Shown here: positions 16,141 through 24,442 of the stretch, in pieces
Position numbering within the stretch: the first letter of the stretch is position 1
Layout of the letters: every line of letters begins with the position of its first letter
Source of the DNA: Actinacidiphila fildesensis
GTDB taxonomy: Bacteria > Actinomycetota > Actinomycetes > Streptomycetales > Streptomycetaceae
DNA: 64,000 nt
Assembly (NCBI RefSeq): GCF_042652185.1
Contig: NZ_JBHSIX010000007.1
Strand: one strand, 5' to 3'
Made by a program: the position numbers and the translations under genes
The notes under the pieces: generated by a model
The model's input: the letters and a program-made list of their open reading frames with translations, nothing else
What the model was told of the DNA's origin: nothing
Databases searched by the model: none

Positions 16141-16488
16141 ATGCATATTCTCGACTCCGTCGACAACGCCTCGAAGCGTGACGACGTCCCGGCGTTCCGC
16201 CCCGGTGACACCATCAACGTCCACGTGCGTGTCATCGAAGGCACCCGCTCGCGTGTGCAGCAGTTCAAGGGCGTAGTCGTCCGCCGCCAGGGCGCCGGCG
16301 TCCGCGAGACCTTCACGGTCCGCAAGGTCAGCTTCAGCGTCGGCGTCGAGCGTACCTTCCCGGTGCACAGCCCGATCTTCGAGAAGATCGAGATCGTGAC
16401 CCGCGGTGACGTCCGTCGCGCCAAGCTGTACTACCTCCGTGAGCTGCGCGGCAAGGCCGCGAAGATCAAGGAGAAGCGCGACAACTGA
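16141..16488 (+). CDS. rplS: 50S ribosomal protein L19
   Basis: bL19 sits at the 30S-50S interface. The 115-residue product starts MHILDSVDNASKRDDVPAFR and contains FRPGDTINVHVRVIEGTRSR and GVERTFPVHSPIFEKIEIV, all signature L19 sequence. It follows trmD after a 134-base structured leader, so it may be separately controlled, and precedes the signal peptidase cluster by 33 bases. Confidence 0.97.
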   Translation: MHILDSVDNASKRDDVPAFRPGDTINVHVRVIEGTRSRVQQFKGVVVRRQGAGVRETFTVRKVSFSVGVERTFPVHSPIFEKIEIVTRGDVRRAKLYYLRELRGKAAKIKEKRDN

Positions 16489-16521
16489 GCCCATCGCGGG
16501 GCCGTATAGGCTCTCCGCTCG

Positions 16522-17232
16522 ATGGACACGGACGCAGAACTCCCGGAGCGCGATCGCTCTTCCCCCGCTGAACAGCAGGGGAAGCGGCGGTCGCGCTTCG
16601 CTGTGTCCCCGTCGTCCCTGCCTCCGTGGTGGTCCGTGGCCCGCTGGTGGCGTACGGCGCTGCCCGCCGTCGCCTGTGTGGCCGCCCTCTTCCTGGCGAA
16701 CGCCTTCCTGGTGCAGCCGTTCCTCGTTCCGAGCGGATCGATGGAGGGGACGCTGCAGATCGGGGACCGGGTGCTGGTGAACAAGCTGGCGTACCGTTTC
16801 GGCCGGGAGCCGGAGCGGGGCGACATCGTCGTCTTCGACGGTGACGGATCGTTCCTCCGGACCGGCGGGACCGACTATGTGAAGCGGGTGATCGGTATCG
16901 GCGGGGACCGGGTCACCTGTTGCGACGCGCTGGGCCGGCTCATGGTGAACGGTCATCCGCTGGACGAGGGCTATCTGTATCCGGGCGATACACCCTCCCA
17001 GGTACCGTTCGACATCCAAGTGCCGGCAGGGAGGCTGTGGGTGATGGGTGACCACCGTGGCGACTCCCGGGATTCCCGGGATCATCTCGGCGAGCCCGGC
17101 GGCGGCACCGTCCCGCTGGACGAGGTGATCGGGCGGGCCGACTGGATCGGCTGGCCGATCGGGCGTATGCGGTCCCTGGACCGTCCGGCGGTCTTCGCCG
17201 CCATACCCGAACCAGGTCGGGGCCGTGGGTAA
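16522..17232 (+). CDS. sipW: Type I signal peptidase (first of four)
   Basis: Membrane serine protease that removes signal peptides from secreted preproteins. 236 residues: a cytoplasmic N-tail, one transmembrane segment (ALPAVACVAALFLANAFLV, about 46-64), then the catalytic box PSGSMEG with Ser73, and the lysine box DYVKRVIGIGGD with Lys121. Box E is MGDHRGDSRDSRDH. One of four consecutive paralogues, as in the known streptomycete sipW-X-Y-Z cluster; the symbol is assigned by position. The last 8 bases overlap the next start. Confidence 0.92.
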   Translation: MDTDAELPERDRSSPAEQQGKRRSRFAVSPSSLPPWWSVARWWRTALPAVACVAALFLANAFLVQPFLVPSGSMEGTLQIGDRVLVNKLAYRFGREPERGDIVVFDGDGSFLRTGGTDYVKRVIGIGGDRVTCCDALGRLMVNGHPLDEGYLYPGDTPSQVPFDIQVPAGRLWVMGDHRGDSRDSRDHLGEPGGGTVPLDEVIGRADWIGWPIGRMRSLDRPAVFAAIPEPGRGRG

Positions 17233-18505
17233 CCGCGGCAGGCCGCGGTACGGGCACCACCGGCCGGGCGCGGTCCGGCCGGTCCGTGCCGGCATGCATG
17301 CCGGCACGGACGCCCGGACGGGCCCGGGGCGCGATTCCGGCAACGGATCCGGCACCGGCGATGGCGGCGGCGATGGCGGCGGATCCGGCGACGGCTTCGG
17401 CTACGGATCCGTGCCGCGCGGCGGGCCCACCCGGGCGGAACGGCGCAAGCTGGCCCGCAAGGTCAAGCGCAAGCGGCGCCGGTCGGCGGCACGTGAGGTA
17501 CCGCTGCTGCTCGTCGTGGCGCTGCTGATCGCCCTGGTGCTCAAGACGTTCCTGCTGCAGGCCTTCGTCATCCCGTCCGGTTCGATGGAGCAGACCATCA
17601 GGATCAGCGACCGGGTGCTGGTCGACAAGTTGACTCCGTGGTTCGGCAGCACGCCGCAGCGCGGCGATGTCGTGGTCTTCAAGGACCCGGGCGGCTGGTT
17701 GGCGAACGAGCCCAAGCCCAAGCCGGATCCGGTGGTGGTCAAGCAGGTGAAGGAGTTCTTCACCTTCATCGGACTGCTGCCGGCCTCGGGCGAACAGGAC
17801 CTGATCAAGCGGGTGGTCGCGGTCGGCGGTGACACCGTGAAGTGCTGCGACAAGGACGGCCGGATTACCGTCAACGGCACTCCGTTGATCGAGCCGTACA
17901 TCAATCCGGGTGATATCCCCTCGCAGTCGCAGTTCAGTGTGAAGGTGCCCATGGGGCGGGTGTGGGTGATGGGGGACCACCGCTCCAACTCCGCCGACTC
18001 CCGTTTCCACATGGACCAGGCAGGTCAGGGGACGGTGCCACTGGATCTGGTGGTGGGCCGGGCGTTCGTCATCGCGTGGCCGCTGGGTCATTGGCGCAAA
18101 CTGGAGGAGCCGGGGACGTACGCCTCGGTGCCCGACGCGCGGTCGACCGGCACAAGTGCACTGGAACCGCCGACTAAGGTGGGCACGGCCAACAATGAGC
18201 AAGGAACGAACCCCCTCCCGACTCCTGCGGAACTCCCGCTCGTTATGGGAGTGGTGGGCCTGCGTCAGTCATGGCGCAGGCGGCAGCGTGGAATGAGGAG
18301 TGAACGTGGGGGACCTGGCGGTCGGCGCACGATCCGGATCCGGCGAGCCCGAAGACGGGGACATCCCGGCGGGCTCTGTCCAGAAGACGGCGGACGGCGG
18401 CTCGGCCCCCGATGCGGGGCACGAGAACGAGTCCGGGCACGAACCCGCGCCGGAACCCGGTGCGGCCGGTGGCGAGGACAGCGGCGCGGCGGGCCGGCGC
18501 CGTAG
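17225..18505 (+). CDS. sipX: Type I signal peptidase (second of four), with long C-terminal read-through
   Basis: A 426-residue signal peptidase. The first 65 residues are Gly/Asp/Ser-rich (GDGGGDGGGSGDGFGYG), then a basic stretch and a transmembrane segment (VPLLLVVALLIALVLKTFLL). Catalytic Ser120 is in PSGSMEQT and Lys195 in DLIKRVVAVGGD; MGDHRSNSADSRFHMDQ is box E. A second hydrophobic segment (LPLVMGVVGL) ends the family-like part near residue 345. The remaining residues are Arg/Gly-rich and run 200 bases into the next gene without a stop, so the tail may be poorly conserved or an artefact of high GC. Overlaps sipW by 8 bases. Confidence 0.9.
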   Translation: MGNRGRPRYGHHRPGAVRPVRAGMHAGTDARTGPGRDSGNGSGTGDGGGDGGGSGDGFGYGSVPRGGPTRAERRKLARKVKRKRRRSAAREVPLLLVVALLIALVLKTFLLQAFVIPSGSMEQTIRISDRVLVDKLTPWFGSTPQRGDVVVFKDPGGWLANEPKPKPDPVVVKQVKEFFTFIGLLPASGEQDLIKRVVAVGGDTVKCCDKDGRITVNGTPLIEPYINPGDIPSQSQFSVKVPMGRVWVMGDHRSNSADSRFHMDQAGQGTVPLDLVVGRAFVIAWPLGHWRKLEEPGTYASVPDARSTGTSALEPPTKVGTANNEQGTNPLPTPAELPLVMGVVGLRQSWRRRQRGMRSERGGPGGRRTIRIRRARRRGHPGGLCPEDGGRRLGPRCGARERVRARTRAGTRCGRWRGQRRGGPAP

Positions 18506-19301
18506 GCCGGAGCGCAAGCAGCGGTCGTTCTGGAAGGAACTGCCCCTGCTCATCGGCATCGCGCTGGTACTGGCGCTGCTGATCAAGACGTTCCTGGTGC
18601 AGGCGTTCTCCATCCCGTCGGACTCGATGCAGAACACCCTGCAGGAGGGCGACCGGGTTCTGGTGGACAAGCTGACCCCGTGGTTCGGCTCCGAGCCCGA
18701 CCGCGGCGAGGTCGTCGTCTTCCACGACCCGGGCGGCTGGCTGCCCGAGAACCCGCCGCCCAGCGGCAACGCGGTGTCGCGGGGGCTGCAGTCGGCCCTC
18801 AGCTTCATCGGTCTGATGCCCTCCGCGCAGGAGAAGGACCTGATCAAGCGGGTCATCGGCGTGGGCGGCGACACCGTCGAATGCAACGGCACCGGTCCGC
18901 TGAAGGTGAACGGCAAGGCGCTCGTCGAGCCGTACGTCTACCCGGACAACACTCCGTGCACGATGGACAAGCCGTTCAAGGTGACGGTGCCCAAGGACCA
19001 CATCTGGATGATGGGCGACCACCGCCAGAACTCGCTGGACTCCCGGTACCACATGGACCAGCCGGGCAACGGGTACGTCCCGCTCGACGATGTGGTCGGC
19101 CGTGCCTTCGTGAAGGCCTGGCCCATCAACCGCTGGGGCATGCTGCCCATCCCCGACACCTTCGAGCAGCCGGGGATCAACGCGGCGGGCGCCGCGCTGC
19201 CGGCCACCGCCGGCCTGGTGGGCGCGCTTCCGCTGGTGCTGATGCGCCGGCGCCGGCTGACCCGCAAGGGCGCGGAGGCCGCTGAGGGCTCCGCCGGCTG
19301 A
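18306..19301 (+). CDS. sipY: Type I signal peptidase (third of four)
   Basis: 331 residues from the GTG at 18306, preferred because GAGGAG (18295-18300) is five bases upstream; a GTG at 18300 would sit on that sequence. A 70-residue acidic N-tail precedes a transmembrane segment (LPLLIGIALVLALLIKTFLV). The catalytic box reads PSDSMQNT (Ser107) instead of the usual SGSM, and the lysine box DLIKRVIGVGGD is intact. MGDHRQNSLDSRYHMDQ is box E. A C-terminal membrane segment (ATAGLVGALPLVLM) makes two spans, as is characteristic of some streptomycete Sip proteins. Its first 200 bases overlap sipX in another frame. Confidence 0.92.
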   Translation: MGDLAVGARSGSGEPEDGDIPAGSVQKTADGGSAPDAGHENESGHEPAPEPGAAGGEDSGAAGRRRRPERKQRSFWKELPLLIGIALVLALLIKTFLVQAFSIPSDSMQNTLQEGDRVLVDKLTPWFGSEPDRGEVVVFHDPGGWLPENPPPSGNAVSRGLQSALSFIGLMPSAQEKDLIKRVIGVGGDTVECNGTGPLKVNGKALVEPYVYPDNTPCTMDKPFKVTVPKDHIWMMGDHRQNSLDSRYHMDQPGNGYVPLDDVVGRAFVKAWPINRWGMLPIPDTFEQPGINAAGAALPATAGLVGALPLVLMRRRRLTRKGAEAAEGSAG

Positions 19302-19366
19302 CCAGCCGGAAATGCCTGCCGGGGACTGCTGACCTCGGCGGGTACCGCCGGGTAGGGTGCGGATCC

Positions 19367-20098
19367 ATGAGCAGCAGTTCCACGAGCAGCAGTGCGATAC
19401 GTAGGGATGACGGCCGGCTCGGACACATACTGTCCGGGCTGGCCGTAGCCATGGGGTGTGTGCTGTTCCTGGGCGGCTTCGCCTGGGGAGCGGTGACCTA
19501 CCGGCCCTACACCGTGCCGAGCCAGTCCATGCAGCCGACCGTGGAGCCGGGGGACCGGATCCTTGCGCAGCGTGTCGACGGGTCGGACGTCCGCCGCGGC
19601 GACATCGTGGTCTTCCAGGACCAGCTGTGGGGCAGCGCGACGCTGGTCAAGCGCGTCGTCGGCGTGGACGGCGACGTCATCACCTGCTGCGACAAGCAGG
19701 GCCGGATGCTCGTCAACGGCAAACCGGTCGAGGAGAGCTATCTGCTGCACGGCGGACCGGCGTCGATCACGCCCTTCAAGACCACGGTTCCCAAGGGGCA
19801 GCTCTTCCTCCTCGGCGACAACCGGGCCGAGTCGCTGGACTCCCGTGTGCACATGACCGGCGGCGAGACCGGTACGGTGCCGCGCGGCGCGGTCCGGGCC
19901 CGGGTGGACGCCGTGGCGTGGCCGCTGGGGCGGCTCGGCATGGTGGACCGGGCCAAGAACTTCACCGCGCTGCCCGGCGGGGTCTCCCAGCAGGGACCGC
20001 TGCGCTGGATCACCGTCGCGGTGTTCGCCGGAGCGGTGCTGATCCTCGGCGGCGCGGCGTACGGTCCGATCGCCCGCAGACTGCGCCGCCGCCGGTGA
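19367..20098 (+). CDS. sipZ: Type I signal peptidase (fourth of four)
   Basis: 243 residues with an N-terminal span (ILSGLAVAMGCVLFLGGFAW), catalytic box PSQSMQPT (Ser54), lysine box ATLVKRVVGVDGD, box E LGDNRAESLDSRVHM, and a C-terminal span (ITVAVFAGAVLILGGAAYG). The divergent catalytic box of each paralogue suggests different substrate preferences, known in S. lividans for the four Sip enzymes. The stop overlaps the following Nudix start (GTGA), implying co-translation. Confidence 0.92.
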   Translation: MSSSSTSSSAIRRDDGRLGHILSGLAVAMGCVLFLGGFAWGAVTYRPYTVPSQSMQPTVEPGDRILAQRVDGSDVRRGDIVVFQDQLWGSATLVKRVVGVDGDVITCCDKQGRMLVNGKPVEESYLLHGGPASITPFKTTVPKGQLFLLGDNRAESLDSRVHMTGGETGTVPRGAVRARVDAVAWPLGRLGMVDRAKNFTALPGGVSQQGPLRWITVAVFAGAVLILGGAAYGPIARRLRRRR

Positions 20099-20577
20099 TC
20101 AGGCGCCGCGCGGCCCGGGTCGTCCTGCTGGATCCCGCCGACCGCATCCTGCTGCTGCACGGCTGCGAACCGGCCGACCCTTCGACGACCTGGTGGTTCA
20201 CTCCGGGCGGCGGGGTCGAGGAGGGCGAGAGCCTGGCCGCGGCGGCCCGCCGGGAACTGGCCGAGGAGACCGGGATGACCTCGGTGGAACTGGGGCCCGT
20301 GCTGTGGGAGCGGACGTGTTCGTTCGCGTTCGACGGGCGCCAGTGGGAGCAGGACGAGTGGTACTACCTGGCCCGCACCAGCACCACCGAGTTCGACACC
20401 GGTGGGCACACCGAACTGGAGCGGCGCAGCGTCACCGGGCTTCGGTGGTGGACCTGCGAGGAACTTCTGTCCTCTCGTGAGACGGTGTACCCGATCAGGC
20501 TCGCCGGGCTGCTGCGTACGCTGCTCGACGAAGGACCCCCACAATTCCCGATCCCGCTGGGGACGGAGCGTGACTGA
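20095..20577 (+). CDS. Nudix hydrolase
   Basis: A 160-residue Nudix pyrophosphohydrolase. The Nudix box is complete: GGGVEEGESL followed by ARRELAEETGM (near residues 40-63). Substrate (oxidised nucleotide, NDP-sugar or other NDP-X) cannot be inferred. I chose the GTG at 20095, which overlaps the sipZ stop by four bases (GTGA) and starts VIRRRAARVVLLDPADRILL, the standard first strand of the fold. Nudix genes of this type follow the sip cluster in several streptomycetes. Confidence 0.9.
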   Translation: MIRRRAARVVLLDPADRILLLHGCEPADPSTTWWFTPGGGVEEGESLAAAARRELAEETGMTSVELGPVLWERTCSFAFDGRQWEQDEWYYLARTSTTEFDTGGHTELERRSVTGLRWWTCEELLSSRETVYPIRLAGLLRTLLDEGPPQFPIPLGTERD

Positions 20578-20616
20578 CGCACAATGGGGGGACGTACGGC
20601 TGAAGGGGAACATGCG

Positions 20617-20943
20617 ATGAGCGCCGAGGACCTCGAGAAGTACGAGACCGAGATGGAGCTGAAGCTCTACCGGGAGTACCGCGATGTCGTCGGGTTGTTC
20701 AAATATGTGATCGAGACCGAGCGGCGTTTCTACCTGACCAACGATTACGAGATGCAGGTGCACTCGGTTCAGGGTGAGGTTTTCTTCGAGGTGTCCATGG
20801 CTGACGCCTGGGTGTGGGACATGTACCGGCCGGCCCGCTTCGTGAAGCAGGTCAGGGTCCTCACATTCAAGGACGTGAACATTGAAGAGCTGAACAAGGC
20901 CGATCTCGATCTGTCGTCCGACGAAGCGGGCTTCAACAGCTGA
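20617..20943 (+). CDS. DUF2469 family conserved actinobacterial protein
   Basis: A 108-residue protein starting MSAEDLEKYETEMELKLYRE at 20617, preceded by a GAAGGGGAA ribosome site. The sequence (YRDVVGLFKYVIETERRFYL, then MADAWVWDMYRPARFVKQV) is very highly conserved in actinobacteria and is known only as DUF2469. No function is established. It lies between the secretion cluster and the yraN-yifB-dprA operon. Confidence 0.92.
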   Translation: MSAEDLEKYETEMELKLYREYRDVVGLFKYVIETERRFYLTNDYEMQVHSVQGEVFFEVSMADAWVWDMYRPARFVKQVRVLTFKDVNIEELNKADLDLSSDEAGFNS

Positions 20944-21022
20944 CCCCGGGTGGGGATGACGGCCCGCTGACCGGCCTCTCCGACCGGGTTATCCACAGGT
21001 AAGTTCAAGATCATCTGTAGTG

Positions 21023-21057
21023 CACCACCTCCGTCACAGTGAGTGGCGGAGGTGGTG
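21023..21057 (+). promoter_or_regulatory. Stem-loop covering the yraN ribosome-binding site
   Basis: CACCACCTCCG (21023-21033) pairs perfectly with CGGAGGTGGTG (21047-21057) across a 13-nt loop. The 3' arm contains GGAGG (21048-21052), the Shine-Dalgarno for the GTG at 21061. It could repress translation or double as a terminator for the gene before. Confidence 0.5.
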
Positions 21058-21060
21058 TGC

Positions 21061-21420
21061 GTGAACGCACGAGCAGCCCGTGGCAGGTACGGCGAGGAAC
21101 TGGCGGCCCGCTGGCTGGCCACGGCCGGCCTGAGAGTGCTGGAACGGAACTGGCGGTGCCGCCGCGGCGAGGTGGACATCGTCGCGTCCGAGGGCGACGC
21201 GCTGGTGATGTGCGAGGTGAAGACCCGCACCGGCGGTGACTACGAGCACCCCATGGCGGCCGTCACCCCGCGCAAGGCGGAGCGGCTGCGGCTGCTCGCC
21301 GAGTACTGGCTCAGCGAGCACGGCGGCCCGCCCTCCGGCGGGGTGCGGATCGACCTGGTCGGGGTGGTCCTGCCCGGCCGCGGCGCGGCCCGGGTCGAGC
21401 ATGTGCGGGGGGTGGCCTGA
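21061..21420 (+). CDS. yraN: YraN/UPF0102 family endonuclease-fold protein
   Basis: 119 residues from the GTG at 21061, chosen because GGAGG lies 8 bases upstream; a GTG at 21043 would sit within the hairpin. The fold is an archaeal Holliday-junction-resolvase-like PD-(D/E)xK: GRYGEELAARWL, RRGEVDIVASEGD, MCEVKTRTGGDYEHPM carry the expected Glu, Asp and ExK residues. Function is unproven; its fixed link with yifB and dprA suggests DNA processing. The stop overlaps yifB by one base. Confidence 0.92.
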   Translation: MNARAARGRYGEELAARWLATAGLRVLERNWRCRRGEVDIVASEGDALVMCEVKTRTGGDYEHPMAAVTPRKAERLRLLAEYWLSEHGGPPSGGVRIDLVGVVLPGRGAARVEHVRGVA

Positions 21421-23030
21421 TGGGCTTCGCCCGCACCTGCTCGGTGGCCCTGGTCGGCGTGGAGGGCGTGGTCGTCGAGGTCCAGGCCGACCTCGAACCG
21501 GGGCTGGCCGCGTTCACCCTCGTCGGACTGCCCGACAAGAGCCTGAGCGAGAGCCGCGACCGCGTCCGGGCGGCGATCGTGAACAGCGGAGAGACCTGGC
21601 CGCAGAAGAAACTCACCGTGGGCCTCAGCCCCGCCTCGGTCCCCAAGAGCGGCAGCGGCTTCGATCTCGGGGTCGCGTGCGCGGTCCTCGCCGCCAACGA
21701 ACGGCTCGCGCCCCGGGCCATCGCCGATCTGATGATGATCGGCGAGCTGGGCCTCGACGGCCGGGTGCGGCCGGTCCGCGGAGTGCTGCCCGCCGTCCTC
21801 GCCGCGGCCGACGCCGGGTACCGGCACGTCGTGGTTCCGGAACGCACCGCGGCCGAGGCCTCGCTCGTTCCGGGAGTCTCGGTGCTCGGCATCCGTACCC
21901 TGCGCCAGCTCGTCGCGATCCTCAACGACGAGACGGTCCCGGAAGAGGAGGAAGACCGGGACGAGGGGCGTCCCGACCCGCTGTTCGCCGGGCTCGCGGT
22001 GCCCGGGGCCGGTATGGGCACCGGCGTCTCCGGCCGGGAGGTGGTCCCCGACCTCGCGGACGTCGCGGGCCAGCACACCGCCCGGCGTGCCCTGGAGATC
22101 TCCGCGGCCGGCGGCCATCACCTGTACCTGAAGGGCCCGCCGGGCGCCGGAAAGACGATGCTGGCCGAGCGGCTGGCCGGGCTCCTGCCACGGCTCACCG
22201 CACAGGAGTCGCTGGAGGTCACCGCGGTGCACTCGGTCGCCGGGATCCTCCCGCCCGGCAAACCGCTGATCGACACCCCGCCGTACTGCGCCCCGCACCA
22301 CTCGGCGACCATGCCCTCCATCATCGGCGGCGGCAGCGGTCTGCCCAGGCCGGGCGCGGTCTCCCTGGCCCATCGCGGGGTGCTCTTCCTGGACGAGGCG
22401 CCGGAGTTCAGCGGCCGGGTGCTCGACGCGATGCGCCAGCCGCTGGAGTCAGGGCACGTCGTGGTGGCCCGCTCCGCGGGAGTGATGCGGCTGCCCGCGC
22501 GCTTCCTGCTCGCCCTCGCCGCGAACCCCTGTCCGTGCGGACGGTATTCGCTGCTGGGGCTGGGGTGCGACTGCTCGCCGGCGGCGGTTCGCCGGTACCA
22601 GGCGAGACTGTCCGGGCCGCTCCTGGACCGGGTGGACCTCCGCGTCCAGGTCGAGGCGGTGACCCGTACGGAGCTGATCGAGGGCGCCTCGGGCGCCGAG
22701 GCGAGCGCGCGGGTCGCGGACCGGGTGCGGCTCGCGAGGGAACGGGCGGCGGTCCGGTACGCGGAGACCCCGTGGCGGACCAACAGCGAGGTGCCCGGCC
22801 ATGAGCTGCGCACCCGCTGGCAGGTGGGCCCGGCCGGACTGCGGGAGGCCGAAAGGGACATGGAGCGCGGACTGCTCACCGCCCGGGGCCTGGACCGCGT
22901 CCTGCGCGTGGCCTGGACGATCGCCGATCTCGCCGGGGTCGAACGGCCCGGTCCGCGGGAGATGGCGGAGGCCCTGCAACTGCGCACCGGTGTCGCCCGC
23001 GGGGTGCCGGCCGTCGTGGGCGGTGGCTGA
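21420..23030 (+). CDS. comM: YifB/ComM family AAA+ ATPase (magnesium-chelatase-like)
   Basis: 536 residues. The N-terminal Lon-protease-like (ChlI) domain has GLPDKSLSESRDRVRAAI; the AAA+ module has P-loop GPPGAGKTMLAERLAG near residue 240, Walker B LFLDEAPEF, and AANPCPCGRY. In naturally competent bacteria ComM is a branch-migration helicase that helps integrate imported DNA. Here it sits between yraN and dprA with one-base overlaps on both sides, a three-gene DNA-processing operon. Confidence 0.95.
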   Translation: MGFARTCSVALVGVEGVVVEVQADLEPGLAAFTLVGLPDKSLSESRDRVRAAIVNSGETWPQKKLTVGLSPASVPKSGSGFDLGVACAVLAANERLAPRAIADLMMIGELGLDGRVRPVRGVLPAVLAAADAGYRHVVVPERTAAEASLVPGVSVLGIRTLRQLVAILNDETVPEEEEDRDEGRPDPLFAGLAVPGAGMGTGVSGREVVPDLADVAGQHTARRALEISAAGGHHLYLKGPPGAGKTMLAERLAGLLPRLTAQESLEVTAVHSVAGILPPGKPLIDTPPYCAPHHSATMPSIIGGGSGLPRPGAVSLAHRGVLFLDEAPEFSGRVLDAMRQPLESGHVVVARSAGVMRLPARFLLALAANPCPCGRYSLLGLGCDCSPAAVRRYQARLSGPLLDRVDLRVQVEAVTRTELIEGASGAEASARVADRVRLARERAAVRYAETPWRTNSEVPGHELRTRWQVGPAGLREAERDMERGLLTARGLDRVLRVAWTIADLAGVERPGPREMAEALQLRTGVARGVPAVVGGG

Positions 23031-24175
23031 TGGCCGTCGGTGAGGAGGAGCGGCTCGCCCGCGCCGCGCTGACCCGGATCGCCGATCCGGGTGACGAGAC
23101 GGTCGGCGGATGGCTGCGGGAGCGTGATCCACGGGAAGTGGTGCGGGAGATCCTGGCCGGTGTGCCGCTGCCGGGGGCGAGCGAGCGGCGGATGGCCGGG
23201 TACCGGATACGCGCCGGAGCGCTGGACCCCGCCGCGGATCTGGCCGCGATGGAAGCGCTCGGCGGGCGCTTCGTCTGCCCGGGCGACACCGACTGGCCGG
23301 CGCAGCTGGACGATCTCGGCGCCGCGCGGCCCTACGGCCTGTGGGTGCGGGGGCGGCCGAAGCTGCGGATGTGGGCCCTGCGGTCGGTCGCCGTGGTGGG
23401 CGCGCGGGCCTGTACCGACTACGGCGCCCATATGGCGGCCCGGCTGGGCGCGGGGCTGGCCGAAGCCGGCTGGGTGGTGGTCTCGGGCGCGGCGTACGGC
23501 GTGGACGGCGCGGCCCACCGGGGCGCGCTGTCGGCGGCCGGGGCGACCATCGCGGTGCTGGCCTGCGGAGCGGATGTGCCCTATCCGCCGGGGCATGCCG
23601 ACTTGATCTCCCGGATCGCGGAACAGGGCCTGGTCGTCGGGGAGTTGCCACCGGGCTCCCATCCGACCCGCAGCAGATTCGTGCTCCGCAACCGCGTCAT
23701 CGCCGCCCTCACCCGCGGCACGGTGGTGGTCGAAGCACAGCACCGCAGCGGCTCGCTGATCACCGCGCGGTGCGCCCGGGAGCTGGGGCGGCTGACGATG
23801 GGCGTGCCGGGTCCGTGCACCTCGGGCCTCTCGGCCGGTGTGCATGAACTGCTGCGCCATGAGGCGGCGCTGGTCACCGACGCGGCGGAGGTCGTCGAGA
23901 TGGTCGGCCGGATCGGCGGCGACCTGGCGCCCGAGCGACGTGGTCCAGTGCTGGCCAGGGATCTGCTGGAGGCCGCCGCCACGCGGGTGCTGGAGGCGCT
24001 GCCCGCCCAAGGCGGCGCCGGCGTCGAGCAGATCGCCCGCGCCTCGGCCACCGGAAAGGACGACACGCTCGGACGCCTCTACGAATTGCAGGCACTCGGC
24101 TTCGTGGAACGGGACGGAGAACGATGGAAGTTGACGCGATTCACCCAGGACCGGACGGTTCCCCGAGCAGAGTGA
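23030..24175 (+). CDS. dprA: DNA-processing protein DprA
   Basis: DprA binds incoming single-stranded DNA and loads RecA. 381 residues: an N-terminal helical part, then the Rossmann-type DprA domain with VAVVGARACTDYGAHMA, VVVSGAAYGVDGAAHRGAL, LACGADVPYPPGHADLISRI and ARELGRLTMGVPGP. A C-terminal winged helix (GVEQIARASATGKDDTLGRL) follows. Streptomycetes are not classically competent, so the in vivo role is uncertain. Last gene of the operon; a 267-base gap separates it from whiG. Confidence 0.95.
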   Translation: MAVGEEERLARAALTRIADPGDETVGGWLRERDPREVVREILAGVPLPGASERRMAGYRIRAGALDPAADLAAMEALGGRFVCPGDTDWPAQLDDLGAARPYGLWVRGRPKLRMWALRSVAVVGARACTDYGAHMAARLGAGLAEAGWVVVSGAAYGVDGAAHRGALSAAGATIAVLACGADVPYPPGHADLISRIAEQGLVVGELPPGSHPTRSRFVLRNRVIAALTRGTVVVEAQHRSGSLITARCARELGRLTMGVPGPCTSGLSAGVHELLRHEAALVTDAAEVVEMVGRIGGDLAPERRGPVLARDLLEAAATRVLEALPAQGGAGVEQIARASATGKDDTLGRLYELQALGFVERDGERWKLTRFTQDRTVPRAE

Positions 24176-24442
24176 CCCGGTCAACACGGAGCACCTCGGG
24201 GGAAGGTGGTTGACCTGGGGCAATCGGGTGAAGAGGTTTGGAGTCGGCGTGGGGAATGCATGATTGCTCAACATTCCCTCGCGGGAGACTCGCGGCGGAC
24301 TCGCAGCCCCGAACCCCCCAGCGGAACGTATCTGCGCATGCCCCATACGGAAGTCGTAGCAATAAGCGACACTATGGTCACGCTACGCTCCCATTGACCC
24401 CATTTTCCGCCCACGTCTCGGCAGAACGGCACAAGACGACGC
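24176..24442. other. Intergenic region upstream of whiG
   Basis: 267 bases of comparatively AT-rich sequence. It contains two short inverted repeats, GGTCAAC (24179) with GTTGACC (24207 region), and GGGAATG with CATTCCC flanking a 13-base spacer near 24253. The first could be a dprA terminator; the whiG promoter must lie within 24300-24442 but I cannot assign boxes reliably. Confidence 0.5.
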
